Position numbers and translations under genes: made by a program. This document shows, in pieces, positions 48,356-56,972 of a DNA stretch of 58,528 nucleotides. Source of the stretch: Candidatus Sulfopaludibacter sp. SbA3 (GTDB taxonomy: Bacteria; Acidobacteriota; Terriglobia; Bryobacterales; Bryobacteraceae); NCBI GenBank assembly GCA_945861625.1, contig CAMAVI010000015.1, positions 1-58,528 of the forward strand, in the 5' to 3' direction. The notes under the pieces were generated by a model, which saw only the letters and a program-made list of their open reading frames with translations, was not told the origin of the DNA and searched no databases. The stretch's first letter is position 1. Every line of letters starts with the position of its first letter.

Positions 48356-49228
48356 ATGTACAATGCGTTCTTTGGTTTTACCGAGAGCCCGTTCAATCTA
48401 AGCCCCGATCCCACGTTCTTTTTCCGCAGCGATCAGCACGAGGAGGCGCTGGCCAATCTCATTTATGGAGTGCAGGCCCGTAAGGGTTTCATAGTCCTGG
48501 CCGGCGAAGTGGGCACCGGCAAGACCACCATGCTCGAATGTCTGCGCGATCACCTGGAAGCACAGTATATCGAGTTTGCCTTTATTTTCAATTCACGAAT
48601 CAGCACAGAGCAGTTCTTCGAGATGATCGCCTATGATCTGAACCTGCCCTGTGAGCGGACGTCCAAGACCGAAGTACTGTTCGCGCTGAATCAGCTATTG
48701 GTGGAACAAGCCCAGCAGGGGCGCACCGTGGTGCTGATTGTGGATGAAGCGCATAACCTGGAATGGGAAGTGCTCGAAGAGATCCGGTTGCTGGGGAACC
48801 TGGAGAACCGGAATGGCAAGCTGTTGCAGATCATCCTGGCCGGGCAGCCGGAACTGGACCGCAAACTGGACGCGCCCAACCTGCGCCAGCTGAAGCAGCG
48901 AATTGTCCTGCGCTGCAATTTAAGGCCGTTCACGCTGCGGGATTCGGTGGATTATATTGAGTCGCGGCTGGAAAAGGCCGGCATGCTGGAGCAGACCGTC
49001 TTTCCGGAGGAGCTTCTGGCGGAAATCCATCTGCGCTCCAGTGGGACGCCGCGCCTGATCAATGCCGTTTGCGACAACCTGCTGCTCACCGCGTTCGCCT
49101 GCGAGCAGAAAGTTTGCACCATGGAAATGTTGGACGAGGTCTGCACTGACCTGCGCCTGGAGTGGCCCGGCAGCCGCCGTTCGCGCGGGCGCCTTGCCGA
49201 CGAATCCTTTGAGCGGGCCCCCTACTAA
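48356..49228 (+). CDS. ExeA/GspA-type AAA ATPase
   Basis: A 290-residue AAA ATPase. It begins MYNAFFGFTESPFNLSPDPTFFF, the opening of ExeA-like general-secretion ATPases. The Walker A motif is GEVGTGKTTM (about 50-59), the Walker B motif VLIVDEAH (about 125-132), and the sensor region LLQIILAGQPEL and arginine-containing RQLKQRIVLRC follow. The C-terminal lid ends in a basic tail. These ATPases support outer-membrane secretin assembly or exopolysaccharide export. It is 35 bases before the first signal peptidase gene on the same strand. Confidence 0.87.
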   Translation: MYNAFFGFTESPFNLSPDPTFFFRSDQHEEALANLIYGVQARKGFIVLAGEVGTGKTTMLECLRDHLEAQYIEFAFIFNSRISTEQFFEMIAYDLNLPCERTSKTEVLFALNQLLVEQAQQGRTVVLIVDEAHNLEWEVLEEIRLLGNLENRNGKLLQIILAGQPELDRKLDAPNLRQLKQRIVLRCNLRPFTLRDSVDYIESRLEKAGMLEQTVFPEELLAEIHLRSSGTPRLINAVCDNLLLTAFACEQKVCTMEMLDEVCTDLRLEWPGSRRSRGRLADESFERAPY

Positions 49229-49263
49229 CCCTCCCCGTCCCTGGGAGACGGTAGAATAAAGCA

Positions 49264-50103
49264 GTGAGCGTAGAGAATACGACGGATCCAGTGATCCCTA
49301 CCCCCGAGGTGATCGCCGAGGCGCCAGCCCCGACCCCGGTGGAAGCCGAGCAAGTCCCCGAGCTGGGCTCTGAGTATGACCCTCCCCGCGGAGCGATTGC
49401 CGAATGGGCGCTGACCATCCTCCTGTTGCTGTTCCTGACCACCACGCTGGTGCAGGCCTACGTGATTCCCAGCGGCTCCATGGAAGACACGCTGCTGATT
49501 GGCGACCACCTGCTGGTGGACAAGTTGGCCTTTGCGCCCTCCGGACCCATCAGCAAGTACATCCTGCCCTATAGCGATGTGAAGCGCGGCGATATTATCG
49601 TGTTCCGCTATCCGGAAGATATCCGCATGACGTTTGTGAAGCGCGCGATTGGCGTCGCTGGCGACCGCATCCGGCTTGTCAACAAGGAAGTGTACCGGAA
49701 TGGCGTGAAACTGGACGAGCCCTACAAGGTTCACAAATCGGATTACATCGACCCGTACCGCGACAACTTCCCGAGCCTGCCGGATCATATGTCGTATTCG
49801 GGCCAGGAAGAGATGCTCAAGAATCACATGGTCAATGGAGAAGTGGTGGTTCCGCCGGACTTCGTGTTCGCCATGGGCGACAATCGCGACAATTCCAGTG
49901 ACAGCCGCTTTTGGGGCTTTGTGCCGCGCCGTAATATCATCGGCAAGCCGCTGATCATATATTGGTCCTACGACGGCACGACGGATCAGCTGCAGGATTC
50001 CGGTATCAGTCCGACCCATCTGGTGGATTTGGTCAAGAATTTTTTCCCCAAGACGCGCTGGACGCGTACGTTCAAGTTGATTCACGGCTTCGCGAGCAAG
50101 TAG
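49264..50103 (+). CDS. lepB: Signal peptidase I, copy 1
   Basis: A 279-residue type I signal peptidase, which removes signal peptides on the periplasmic face of the inner membrane. After an acidic Pro/Glu/Ala-rich N-terminal tail (about 1-45), one hydrophobic segment (about 48-66) leads to the catalytic VIPSGSMEDTL with Ser72 and RMTFVKRAIGVAGD with Lys126. The FVFAMGDNRDNSSDSRFWGFVP box completes the family signature. It starts with GTG 49264. A second lepB follows after seven bases. Two copies may differ in substrate set or dosage. Confidence 0.93.
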   Translation: MSVENTTDPVIPTPEVIAEAPAPTPVEAEQVPELGSEYDPPRGAIAEWALTILLLLFLTTTLVQAYVIPSGSMEDTLLIGDHLLVDKLAFAPSGPISKYILPYSDVKRGDIIVFRYPEDIRMTFVKRAIGVAGDRIRLVNKEVYRNGVKLDEPYKVHKSDYIDPYRDNFPSLPDHMSYSGQEEMLKNHMVNGEVVVPPDFVFAMGDNRDNSSDSRFWGFVPRRNIIGKPLIIYWSYDGTTDQLQDSGISPTHLVDLVKNFFPKTRWTRTFKLIHGFASK

Positions 50104-50110
50104 CGGGCGC

Positions 50111-50845
50111 ATGAAAAACTGGGCTGAGTCAACGCGGCAATTCGTTCACGAGTGGTCCTTGAACATCCTGATCCTGCTGTTCGGCACCACCACGCTGGTG
50201 CAGGCGTTCATCGTGCCCACGCCTTCGATGGATACGACTGTTATGGTGGGCGATCACCTCTTGGTCGATAAGCTCGCCTACGCGCCGTCGGGGGCTATCA
50301 GCAGGTTTTTGCTGCCTTACACCGAGCCTAAGCGTGGCGACGTTATCGTGTTCCGCTATCCCATGGACATCAGCCAGAACTATGTGAAGCGCGTGATGGG
50401 CGTGCCCGGCGATCACATCCGGATTCGCGACAAAGTCGTATTCCTGAACGGGAAGCAACTCAACGAGCCGTATGCGCAGCACGTTTTCCCAAACATCGAG
50501 CCGTACCGCGATAATTTCCCGGCGCAGCCCCTGGGCCCCGTGTCGGATCGCGCGGCGCGGATGATCGCGTCCAATGTGGTGGACGGCGAACTCGTGGTTC
50601 CTCCAGGGAACTATTTTGCGATGGGCGATAACCGCGACAATTCGCTCGACAGCCGCTACTGGGGCTTTGTGCCGCGCGAAAACATCATCGGTAAGCCGCT
50701 GGTGATCTTCTGGTCCTACGACGCGCCCACCGAGGAATGGGTGGGCAACGCGGGTAACCACTACGTGGACCTCGCGAAAAACTTTTTCTTCAAGACGCGC
50801 TGGATGCGGACGTTAAAGCTGGTGCGCGGAATCCCGATTTCCTAG
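50111..50845 (+). CDS. lepB: Signal peptidase I, copy 2
   Basis: A 244-residue signal peptidase I paralogous to the preceding one but lacking its acidic tail. One hydrophobic segment (about 16-34) is followed by IVPTPSMDTTV with Ser39, NYVKRVMGVPGD with Lys93 and YFAMGDNRDNSLDSRYWGFVP. The catalytic dyad is complete. Its ATG at 50111 lies 7 bases after the first copy's stop. The short insertions between the motifs differ from copy 1, so an old tandem duplication is probable. Confidence 0.93.
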   Translation: MKNWAESTRQFVHEWSLNILILLFGTTTLVQAFIVPTPSMDTTVMVGDHLLVDKLAYAPSGAISRFLLPYTEPKRGDVIVFRYPMDISQNYVKRVMGVPGDHIRIRDKVVFLNGKQLNEPYAQHVFPNIEPYRDNFPAQPLGPVSDRAARMIASNVVDGELVVPPGNYFAMGDNRDNSLDSRYWGFVPRENIIGKPLVIFWSYDAPTEEWVGNAGNHYVDLAKNFFFKTRWMRTLKLVRGIPIS

Positions 50846-50854
50846 CAGGGCATC

Positions 50855-51928
50855 ATGTCACATCAATACGGTTTGATTCTGGCGGGCGGCAGAGGCACGC
50901 GCTTTTGGCCGCTAAGCCGCCGCGGCCGCGCCAAGCAGGTACTTCGGTTGTTCGGGGAGCGGTCTTTAATCCAGCAGACGGTGGATCGCCTCCGTCCAGT
51001 GCTGCCGCCGGAGCGCATCTGGATTCTGACGAACCACCACCTGCGCGAGGAAATCGTCAAGCAACTTCCGGAGGTCCCCAAGCGCCAGATTTTAGCCGAG
51101 CCCGCGCAGCGTAATACGGCGCCCGCGATTGCTTTGGCCGCGCATATTCTGCAGTCGCAAGATCCGGACGCTGTCATGGGCGTCTTCCCGGCAGATCACG
51201 TGATCGCCAGGCCCGGCGAATACACCAAGCTGCTGCGCGCGGCGTTCAAGGCCGCCGGCGAAGGCAATATGGTGGTCCTCGGCGTCAAACCGAGGTGGGC
51301 GGAGACGGGCTACGGCTATATTGAATTTCCCGAGGGTGTGTCCGCCGCGGAACGCAAAGCCCGCCGGGTGGTGAGCTTTCGCGAAAAGCCGGATGCACCC
51401 ACCGCGGAACGATTTCTAGAAGCCGGCAACTTCTATTGGAACGCCGGAATGTTCTTTTGGAAGACCTCCGTTTTGCTGGACTCGCTGCGGCGCTTTTTGC
51501 CCAAGACCGAACATCTGCTGGCGGCGCTGCCTCCGTTTGGCAGCCGCAAGTTCGCGGAGAAACTGGCCGTCGTTTTTCCCGAGTGCGACAACATCTCGAT
51601 TGACTACGCGGTGCTGGAGCGCGCCTCGAACGTGGTGGGTATTCCGGCGGGCGATATCGGCTGGAACGACGTGGGTAGTTGGAATGCCGTCTATGAACTG
51701 CACAAGCGCGACGCGCAGGGCAATGCGTTGCGCACTTCGTCTATTGTCGAAGCCAGTACCGGCAATTACGTGGACGCCGAAGGCAAGCTCATCGCGCTGC
51801 TTGGCGTGAAAGATCTGATCATCGTCGATACGCCTGACGCGCTTCTGGTCGCCGATCGCAGCCGCGCGCAGGAAGTGGGCGAGCTGGTGCGGCGGCTGGA
51901 AAAATCCGGGCGTACTGACTTATTGTGA
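50855..51928 (+). CDS. manC: Mannose-1-phosphate guanylyltransferase
   Basis: A 357-residue GDP-mannose pyrophosphorylase that turns mannose-1-phosphate and GTP into GDP-mannose. The nucleotide-binding LAGGRGTRFWPLSRR (about 9-23) is followed by FPADHVI (about 109-115) and VSFREKPDAPTAERFLEAGNFYWNAGMFFWK (about 174-204). The length and single-domain form indicate no fused phosphomannose isomerase. GDP-mannose feeds exopolysaccharide, LPS or glycoprotein synthesis. It is 9 bases after the second lepB on the same strand and ends 3 bases from the convergent aminotransferase. Confidence 0.9.
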   Translation: MSHQYGLILAGGRGTRFWPLSRRGRAKQVLRLFGERSLIQQTVDRLRPVLPPERIWILTNHHLREEIVKQLPEVPKRQILAEPAQRNTAPAIALAAHILQSQDPDAVMGVFPADHVIARPGEYTKLLRAAFKAAGEGNMVVLGVKPRWAETGYGYIEFPEGVSAAERKARRVVSFREKPDAPTAERFLEAGNFYWNAGMFFWKTSVLLDSLRRFLPKTEHLLAALPPFGSRKFAEKLAVVFPECDNISIDYAVLERASNVVGIPAGDIGWNDVGSWNAVYELHKRDAQGNALRTSSIVEASTGNYVDAEGKLIALLGVKDLIIVDTPDALLVADRSRAQEVGELVRRLEKSGRTDLL

Positions 51929-51931
51929 CGC

Positions 51932-53146
51932 TTACGCCGCCTGGGGCGGTTTCGTCTTCTTAAATACACGTTTCAGGATCGTGATGGCGCGGTCCACTTC
52001 CTGCTCCGTGACGATGTAGGGCGGTAGTGCCCGCAGTGTGTAGTCGTGCGTGCAATTGATCAGCATTCCGTTCTCCAGACAATCGAGAACCACGGGCTTG
52101 CAGGAAAATTCCAGCTCCACGCCGATCATCAGTCCCACGCCGCGAATCTCCTTGATGAAGGAGAACTGCCGCTGCATCTCCGTCAGCCGCATGCGGAAAT
52201 AACTGCCGACTTCCGTAATCCGCGGCAATAGCTCATCGAGAATGTTGAAGAATTCGAGTCCGGCGCGGCACACCAGCGGCCCACCGCCGAATGTTGTTCC
52301 ATGCTTGCCAGGAGTGAGGACACCGGCGGCGCGCTCATTACAGGCAACCAGTCCCAGCGCAAGTCCGGACGCGATGGGCTTGGCCACCGTGATAATGTCG
52401 GGCAGAATCGCGGGATCGAATAATTGATACGCGAAGTAGGTTCCCGTGCGGCCCACGCCGCATTGAATCTCATCGAAGATGAGAAGCGCATTGTGGCGGT
52501 CGGCGAGTTCGCGGGCCTTGCGGACGTATTCTTCCGTCATCGCATGGATGCCGCCTTCGCCTTGTACCAGTTCCATGATGATGGCGCAGGTGCGCTCGTT
52601 GACCACCTGTTCCAGCGCGGTGATGTCATTGCGTGGAACAAAACGCACGCCCGGCATCAGCGGCTCAAAATCGCGCCGGTAGCTCTCCTGGCCCGTGACC
52701 GAAAGTGCGCCGATGGTGCGTCCGTGAAAGGAGTTGTCGAGCGCGACAATCTCGTATTTGCCGGATGAAATCGCGTGGCCGTAGCCCTTTGCCATTTTTA
52801 GGGCGGTCTCATTGGCCTCGGTTCCGGAGTTGCAATAGAAGACGCGCGCGAGACCGCTGGCGCGGGCAATCCGTTCCGCCAGCGGGCCCGCGTACTCGTG
52901 ATAGTAGAGATTGGAACAGTGAATCATCCGCCCGGCTTGTTCGCGAATGACTTTGGTGAGGCGCGGGTGCGCGTATCCCAGCGAGTTCACGCCGATGCCG
53001 GCGAGCAGATCCAGGTAACGCTTCCCGGAAGTGTCATACACATAGCAGCCTTTGCCGCGCTGCAAGACCACCGGAAGCCGGGCATAGTTCTGGAGCAGGT
53101 ACTGCTTTTCGAGATCGATGACGGAGGGCGGCGTGACAGCTTCCAT
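51932..53146 (-). CDS. argD: Class III aminotransferase (acetylornithine/ornithine aminotransferase-like)
   Basis: A 404-residue PLP enzyme of fold type I class III. The PLP-binding CNSGTEANETALKMAKGY (about 105-122), LDNSFHGRTIGALSVTG (about 136-152), FDEIQCGVGRTGTYFAYQ (about 224-241) and Lys256 in IITVAKPIASG are clear. This set matches acetylornithine and 4-aminobutyrate aminotransferases, and ArgD is most likely, but the substrate cannot be read by eye. I place the start at ATG 53146; the frame extends a long way upstream without similarity. It is convergent with manC and divergent from deoC. Confidence 0.82.
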   Translation of the reverse strand: MEAVTPPSVIDLEKQYLLQNYARLPVVLQRGKGCYVYDTSGKRYLDLLAGIGVNSLGYAHPRLTKVIREQAGRMIHCSNLYYHEYAGPLAERIARASGLARVFYCNSGTEANETALKMAKGYGHAISSGKYEIVALDNSFHGRTIGALSVTGQESYRRDFEPLMPGVRFVPRNDITALEQVVNERTCAIIMELVQGEGGIHAMTEEYVRKARELADRHNALLIFDEIQCGVGRTGTYFAYQLFDPAILPDIITVAKPIASGLALGLVACNERAAGVLTPGKHGTTFGGGPLVCRAGLEFFNILDELLPRITEVGSYFRMRLTEMQRQFSFIKEIRGVGLMIGVELEFSCKPVVLDCLENGMLINCTHDYTLRALPPYIVTEQEVDRAITILKRVFKKTKPPQAA

Positions 53147-53237
53147 CCACTTAGTATAGAAAAAAATGGAGAATCCAATCCAAATTGCGCCCGGATGGCC
53201 AAAAATACACCCGGCCCGGAATGTTACGATCAGGGCT

Positions 53238-53909
53238 GTGCCGGGATTCGATTCCTCCATTGCTCTCCTGATTGACCACACCCTCTTGAAGCCCGACGCC
53301 ATGGATGCCGACATCCGGAAGCTGTGCGCCGAGGCGCGGCAGTACGGCTTCGCCAGCGTCTGCGTGAATCCATGTTGGGTGCCGGTGGCGACTGAGGAAC
53401 TGGCGGGCTCCGCGGTCAAGGTGTGTACTGTGGTGGGGTTTCCGTTCGGTGCGAACGCGACGGAAGTGAAATCCTTTGAGACCGGCGTGGCAATGGCGGA
53501 AGGCGCGCTGGAGATTGACATGGTCTTGAACGTCGGCGCGCTGCGCAGCGGCAGGGCGGACGCGGTGCGCGAGGATATCATCGCCGTGGTGGACACCGCC
53601 CACCTGGGCGGCGCCATCGTGAAGGTGATTCTAGAAACCGCGCTGCTGACCCGGGAGCAAAAGGTGGAAGCGTGCCGGCTCGCGGTGGCCGCCGGAGCCG
53701 ATTTCGTGAAGACCTCCACGGGATTCGCCGCGTCAGGTGCGACGGCGGAAGACGTGGCGCTCATGCGGCAGGCGGTCGGACCAGCCATGGGAGTGAAGGC
53801 ATCGGGCGGCGTGCGGACTCTCGAAGATACCAAGAAGATGGTGGCGGCGGGTGCGACGCGTATCGGCACTAGCTCCGGCGTCAAAATCGTTGAGGCCACG
53901 GTGGCGTAA
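53238..53909 (+). CDS. deoC: Deoxyribose-phosphate aldolase
   Basis: A 223-residue DERA that splits 2-deoxyribose-5-phosphate to glyceraldehyde-3-phosphate and acetaldehyde. [20 protein letters not shown] (about 11-30), [28 protein letters not shown] with Asp94 and the Schiff-base Lys158 in DFVKTSTGF are all present, with [10 protein letters not shown] at the next strand. The start is GTG 53238; an upstream in-frame ATG (53166) lacks a homologous extension. It is three bases from the next gene's ATG and is probably cotranscribed with the GAF-PP2C gene. Confidence 0.93.
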   Translation: MPGFDSSIALLIDHTLLKPDAMDADIRKLCAEARQYGFASVCVNPCWVPVATEELAGSAVKVCTVVGFPFGANATEVKSFETGVAMAEGALEIDMVLNVGALRSGRADAVREDIIAVVDTAHLGGAIVKVILETALLTREQKVEACRLAVAAGADFVKTSTGFAASGATAEDVALMRQAVGPAMGVKASGGVRTLEDTKKMVAAGATRIGTSSGVKIVEATVA

Positions 53910-53912
53910 AGC

Positions 53913-55703
53913 GTGTCCCGCATGAGCACTCCGCACAAATCCACTCCTCACAAGTCCACTCCTGATAGACCCACGGAAGCCTTCCGCGAGCGCGTCGAGT
54001 TGCTCGACTTCCTGCTCGACGTCTCGCGCGTGACGTCGGAGACTCTGGATCTCGACAAGATCCTGGCCAACGTCGCGGGCATCGTCAAAGGAGTAGTTCC
54101 CTATGATTTGTTCGCGATACTGCTCTACAGCGAGAAGAATCAGGGATTGCGGATCCGGTACTCGATCGGCCATCGCGAAGAGATTGTCCGCAGCCTGGTG
54201 GTTCCTGTAGGGGAAGGTGTCGTCGGTGCGGCGGCCCAAACGCGCGAACCCATCGTGGTGGACGATGTTCGAACCGATCCGCGCTATTTGCCCGCACTCG
54301 ATGCCGTTCGTAGCGAGCTGGCGGTGCCCATGATCGCGCGCGGCCATTTGGTCGGCGTGATCGACCTGCAGTCCACGCAGTTGAGCGCCTATTCCGATCA
54401 GGACCGCCGGGTGATGCGGCTCATTGGGTCGCGCGTCGCGGGCTCCATTGAGAATGCCAGGCTGTACCGGAAGGTCGACCGCCAGAACCGCACGCTGCGC
54501 ACGCTTGCGCAAGTCTCGCAGGAATTCAGCGCAATCCTGGATCTGGATGAACTGCTGGGCAAAATCGCCGCTACCGTGCGCACGCTGATCAACTATGACG
54601 CCTTTAGTGTCCTGTTGGTGGATGCCGATAGACAAGTGCTGCGCCATCGCTTCAGTGTTCGCTATGACCAGCGCGTGGACTTGGACAACATTCCCATGGG
54701 GAAGGGAATCACGGGCGCGGCGGCGGTTTCGCGGCAGGCCGTGCGCGTCGTCGACACCCTGCAGGATCCGCGTTACGTGGCCTGGCATCCGGAAATCCGT
54801 TCCGAGCTTGCCGTGCCTCTGATTGTGCAGGATCGCGTGGTCGGTGTGCTCAATCTGGAAAGTGAACGCATCGGCAATTTCACCGAGGAGCATCAACGCA
54901 CGCTGTCTCTGCTGGCCCCCCAGGTGGCGAGCTCGGTGGAAAATGCCCGCTTGCATTCCGAGCTGGCGCAGCGCGAACAGCGCATGGATCAAGACCTCAA
55001 GGCGGCCCGTAAACTCCAGAAAGTCTTGCTGCCGCGCGAGGCCGACATTCGAGGTTTGGAAATCGCCATCCGGTCGCGGGCCGCTCGCGATATTTCCGGC
55101 GACGTGTACGAATTCTTTGAACACGGCGATGAGTACGCGGTGATTGCGTTCGGCGATGTAAGCGGCAAGGGTCCGGCGGCGGCGCTTTACGGCGCTTTGA
55201 TCAGCGGGCTGTTGCGGATTCTGGCGCCGCGCAGGCGCAGCCCCGCGATGCTGATGCAATCGCTGAATGAGGCGCTGCTCGAACGCAGAGTGGACGCCGT
55301 CTACGCAACCCTGATGGTTCTGTTGTGGGAGCCGCGCGCGCATCGCATGACCATCAGCAATGCGGGGGCCGAGCCGCTGCTCATTTCGCGCGACGGGAAG
55401 ATATTGACCGCCAAAGCGGAAGGCGTGCCCATCGGATTGCTGGAGCATCAGCAGTACGAAGAAACTGTTTATCAGGCGAAAGCAGGCGACACGCTGCTCT
55501 TGTTTTCCGATGGAGTGGAAGACCAACTGAATGCGAAAGACGAACACTTCGGCCGTACTCGAATTCAACGGCTTCTCACCGCACACGATGGCGAGCGGCC
55601 GCTGGCAGTGGTGAATCACATCTTTGCGCGGTTGGATGAATTCCGCGGCGAGACGGCCCTGACCGACGATCAAACCACGGTAGCGATGAAGGTCGTAGGG
55701 TAA
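53913..55703 (+). CDS. GAF-GAF-PP2C (SpoIIE-type) phosphatase regulator
   Basis: A 596-residue signalling protein. Two GAF domains (about 38-180 and about 205-345, each with SEL(A/A)VPxI...VGVxxLxS) precede a coiled coil (LAQREQRMDQDLKAARKLQKVLLP) and a SpoIIE/RsbU-type PP2C domain (about 390-595). Metal ligands are seen in DISGDVYEFF, FGDVSGKGPAAAL and LFSDGVEDQ. Such proteins usually dephosphorylate anti-sigma-factor antagonists. The N-terminus contains a threefold STPHK/STPD repeat encoded by near-identical 15-base repeats. It is coupled to deoC. Ligand is unknown. Confidence 0.88.
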   Translation: MSRMSTPHKSTPHKSTPDRPTEAFRERVELLDFLLDVSRVTSETLDLDKILANVAGIVKGVVPYDLFAILLYSEKNQGLRIRYSIGHREEIVRSLVVPVGEGVVGAAAQTREPIVVDDVRTDPRYLPALDAVRSELAVPMIARGHLVGVIDLQSTQLSAYSDQDRRVMRLIGSRVAGSIENARLYRKVDRQNRTLRTLAQVSQEFSAILDLDELLGKIAATVRTLINYDAFSVLLVDADRQVLRHRFSVRYDQRVDLDNIPMGKGITGAAAVSRQAVRVVDTLQDPRYVAWHPEIRSELAVPLIVQDRVVGVLNLESERIGNFTEEHQRTLSLLAPQVASSVENARLHSELAQREQRMDQDLKAARKLQKVLLPREADIRGLEIAIRSRAARDISGDVYEFFEHGDEYAVIAFGDVSGKGPAAALYGALISGLLRILAPRRRSPAMLMQSLNEALLERRVDAVYATLMVLLWEPRAHRMTISNAGAEPLLISRDGKILTAKAEGVPIGLLEHQQYEETVYQAKAGDTLLLFSDGVEDQLNAKDEHFGRTRIQRLLTAHDGERPLAVVNHIFARLDEFRGETALTDDQTTVAMKVVG

Positions 55704-55722
55704 TGAGGAAGGTGACAGGTTG

Positions 55723-56970
55723 ATGGAGTTGCGAGCGTTTCAGTACCGGGACCGGGCACTTTACTGCGAAGACGTGGCGCTGGCGGACATCGCCGAGCGC
55801 GCGGGCACGCCTTGTTATGTGTATTCCAGCGCGACAATTCTGGAACATTATCGCGCCTACGATGAAACGTTCGGCGCAACGCCGCACACCATCTGCTATG
55901 CGGTGAAAGCCAACGGCAACCTGGCGCTGCTGCGCTTGCTGGCACAGGCGGGCGCCGGGTTCGATATCGTATCCGGCGGCGAATTGTTCCGCGTGCTCAA
56001 GGCCGGCGGCGACCCCGCGAGGATCGTTTTCTCAGGTGTTGGAAAGACTGCCGCGGAGATCAACGACGCCCTTACCGCGGGCATCTTCAACTTCAACTGC
56101 GAGTCCGAGCCGGAGCTGGCTCTGATTGACGCTCTGGCGCACCGGCGAGGAATCCAGGCCCGCGTGGCCTTGCGTGTGAACCCGGACGTGGAAGCCGATA
56201 CGCATCACTACATTTCCACTGGCCGCCTGGCCCACAAGTTTGGCGTCGATATCGGCGAAGCGGAAGCGATTTACGATCGGGCGCGCAAACTCGAGAACCT
56301 GTTGATCGAGGGTGTGAGCTGCCACATTGGATCACAGATACTGGACCCCGCTCCCGTCATGGAAGCCGTGGACCGCGTGCTGGCGCTGATCGATCGGCTG
56401 CGTGCCAAAGGTTTTGATATCCGGCACGCGGACTTGGGTGGGGGCCTCGGGGTCGCCTACAAACCGGAAGAATCCACGCCGTCGATTGCTGACTTTGTCA
56501 CGAAGCTGAAGGCTAAGGCGGAAGGCCGCGGTCTGCGTGTCGTGCTGGAGCCGGGCCGCTCGATTGTGGCCGCCGCCGGAGCTTTGCTGACCAAGGCGCT
56601 CTATCGCAAGAAGACCGGCGAGAAAGAATTCGTCATTGTCGACGCTGCGATGAATGACTTGATCCGGCCAGCGCTGTATGACGCCTATCACGAGATCCTG
56701 CCTTTGCGGCTGAGCGGGAGTCCGCAAATCCGCGCCGATATCGTGGGTCCGGTTTGCGAAACCGGTGATTTCCTGGCGCGCGATCGCGAGATGGCCGAGG
56801 TGATGCCCGGTGACGCGCTGGCCGTTTGCACCGCTGGTGCTTACGGATTCGTGCAGGCGACTACTTATAATGCCCGCCGGCTTTCCGTTGAAGTGCTGGT
56901 GGAAGGCGACAAATGGCGCGTGGTCCGCCAACGCCAGACTTACGAGGACCTGATTCGCGGGGAAGAGTAG
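55723..56970 (+). CDS. lysA: Diaminopimelate decarboxylase
   Basis: A 415-residue PLP enzyme that makes L-lysine from meso-diaminopimelate. The PLP-lysine motif is YAVKANGN with Lys62, then FDIVSGGELFRVLKAG, GVSCHIGSQI (about 197-206), HADLGGGLGVAYKPEE (about 235-250), EPGRSIVAAAGALLTKALYRK and, near the C-terminus, GPVCETGDFLARDRE with the catalytic Cys, then GAYGFVQATTYNARRL. I use ATG 55723; TTG 55720 precedes it in frame. A GAGGAAGG lies about 13 bases upstream. It follows the GAF-PP2C gene on the same strand. Confidence 0.93.
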   Translation: MELRAFQYRDRALYCEDVALADIAERAGTPCYVYSSATILEHYRAYDETFGATPHTICYAVKANGNLALLRLLAQAGAGFDIVSGGELFRVLKAGGDPARIVFSGVGKTAAEINDALTAGIFNFNCESEPELALIDALAHRRGIQARVALRVNPDVEADTHHYISTGRLAHKFGVDIGEAEAIYDRARKLENLLIEGVSCHIGSQILDPAPVMEAVDRVLALIDRLRAKGFDIRHADLGGGLGVAYKPEESTPSIADFVTKLKAKAEGRGLRVVLEPGRSIVAAAGALLTKALYRKKTGEKEFVIVDAAMNDLIRPALYDAYHEILPLRLSGSPQIRADIVGPVCETGDFLARDREMAEVMPGDALAVCTAGAYGFVQATTYNARRLSVEVLVEGDKWRVVRQRQTYEDLIRGEE

Positions 56971-56972
56971 AG

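Noticed and set aside
53147-53944. N-terminal extension of the class III aminotransferase frame
   Set aside because: It is antisense to deoC and lacks similarity; ATG 53146 begins the aminotransferase.
53733-55673. A 646-codon minus-strand open frame
   Set aside because: It is antisense to deoC and the GAF-GAF-PP2C gene, both with clear motifs, and is a high-GC shadow.
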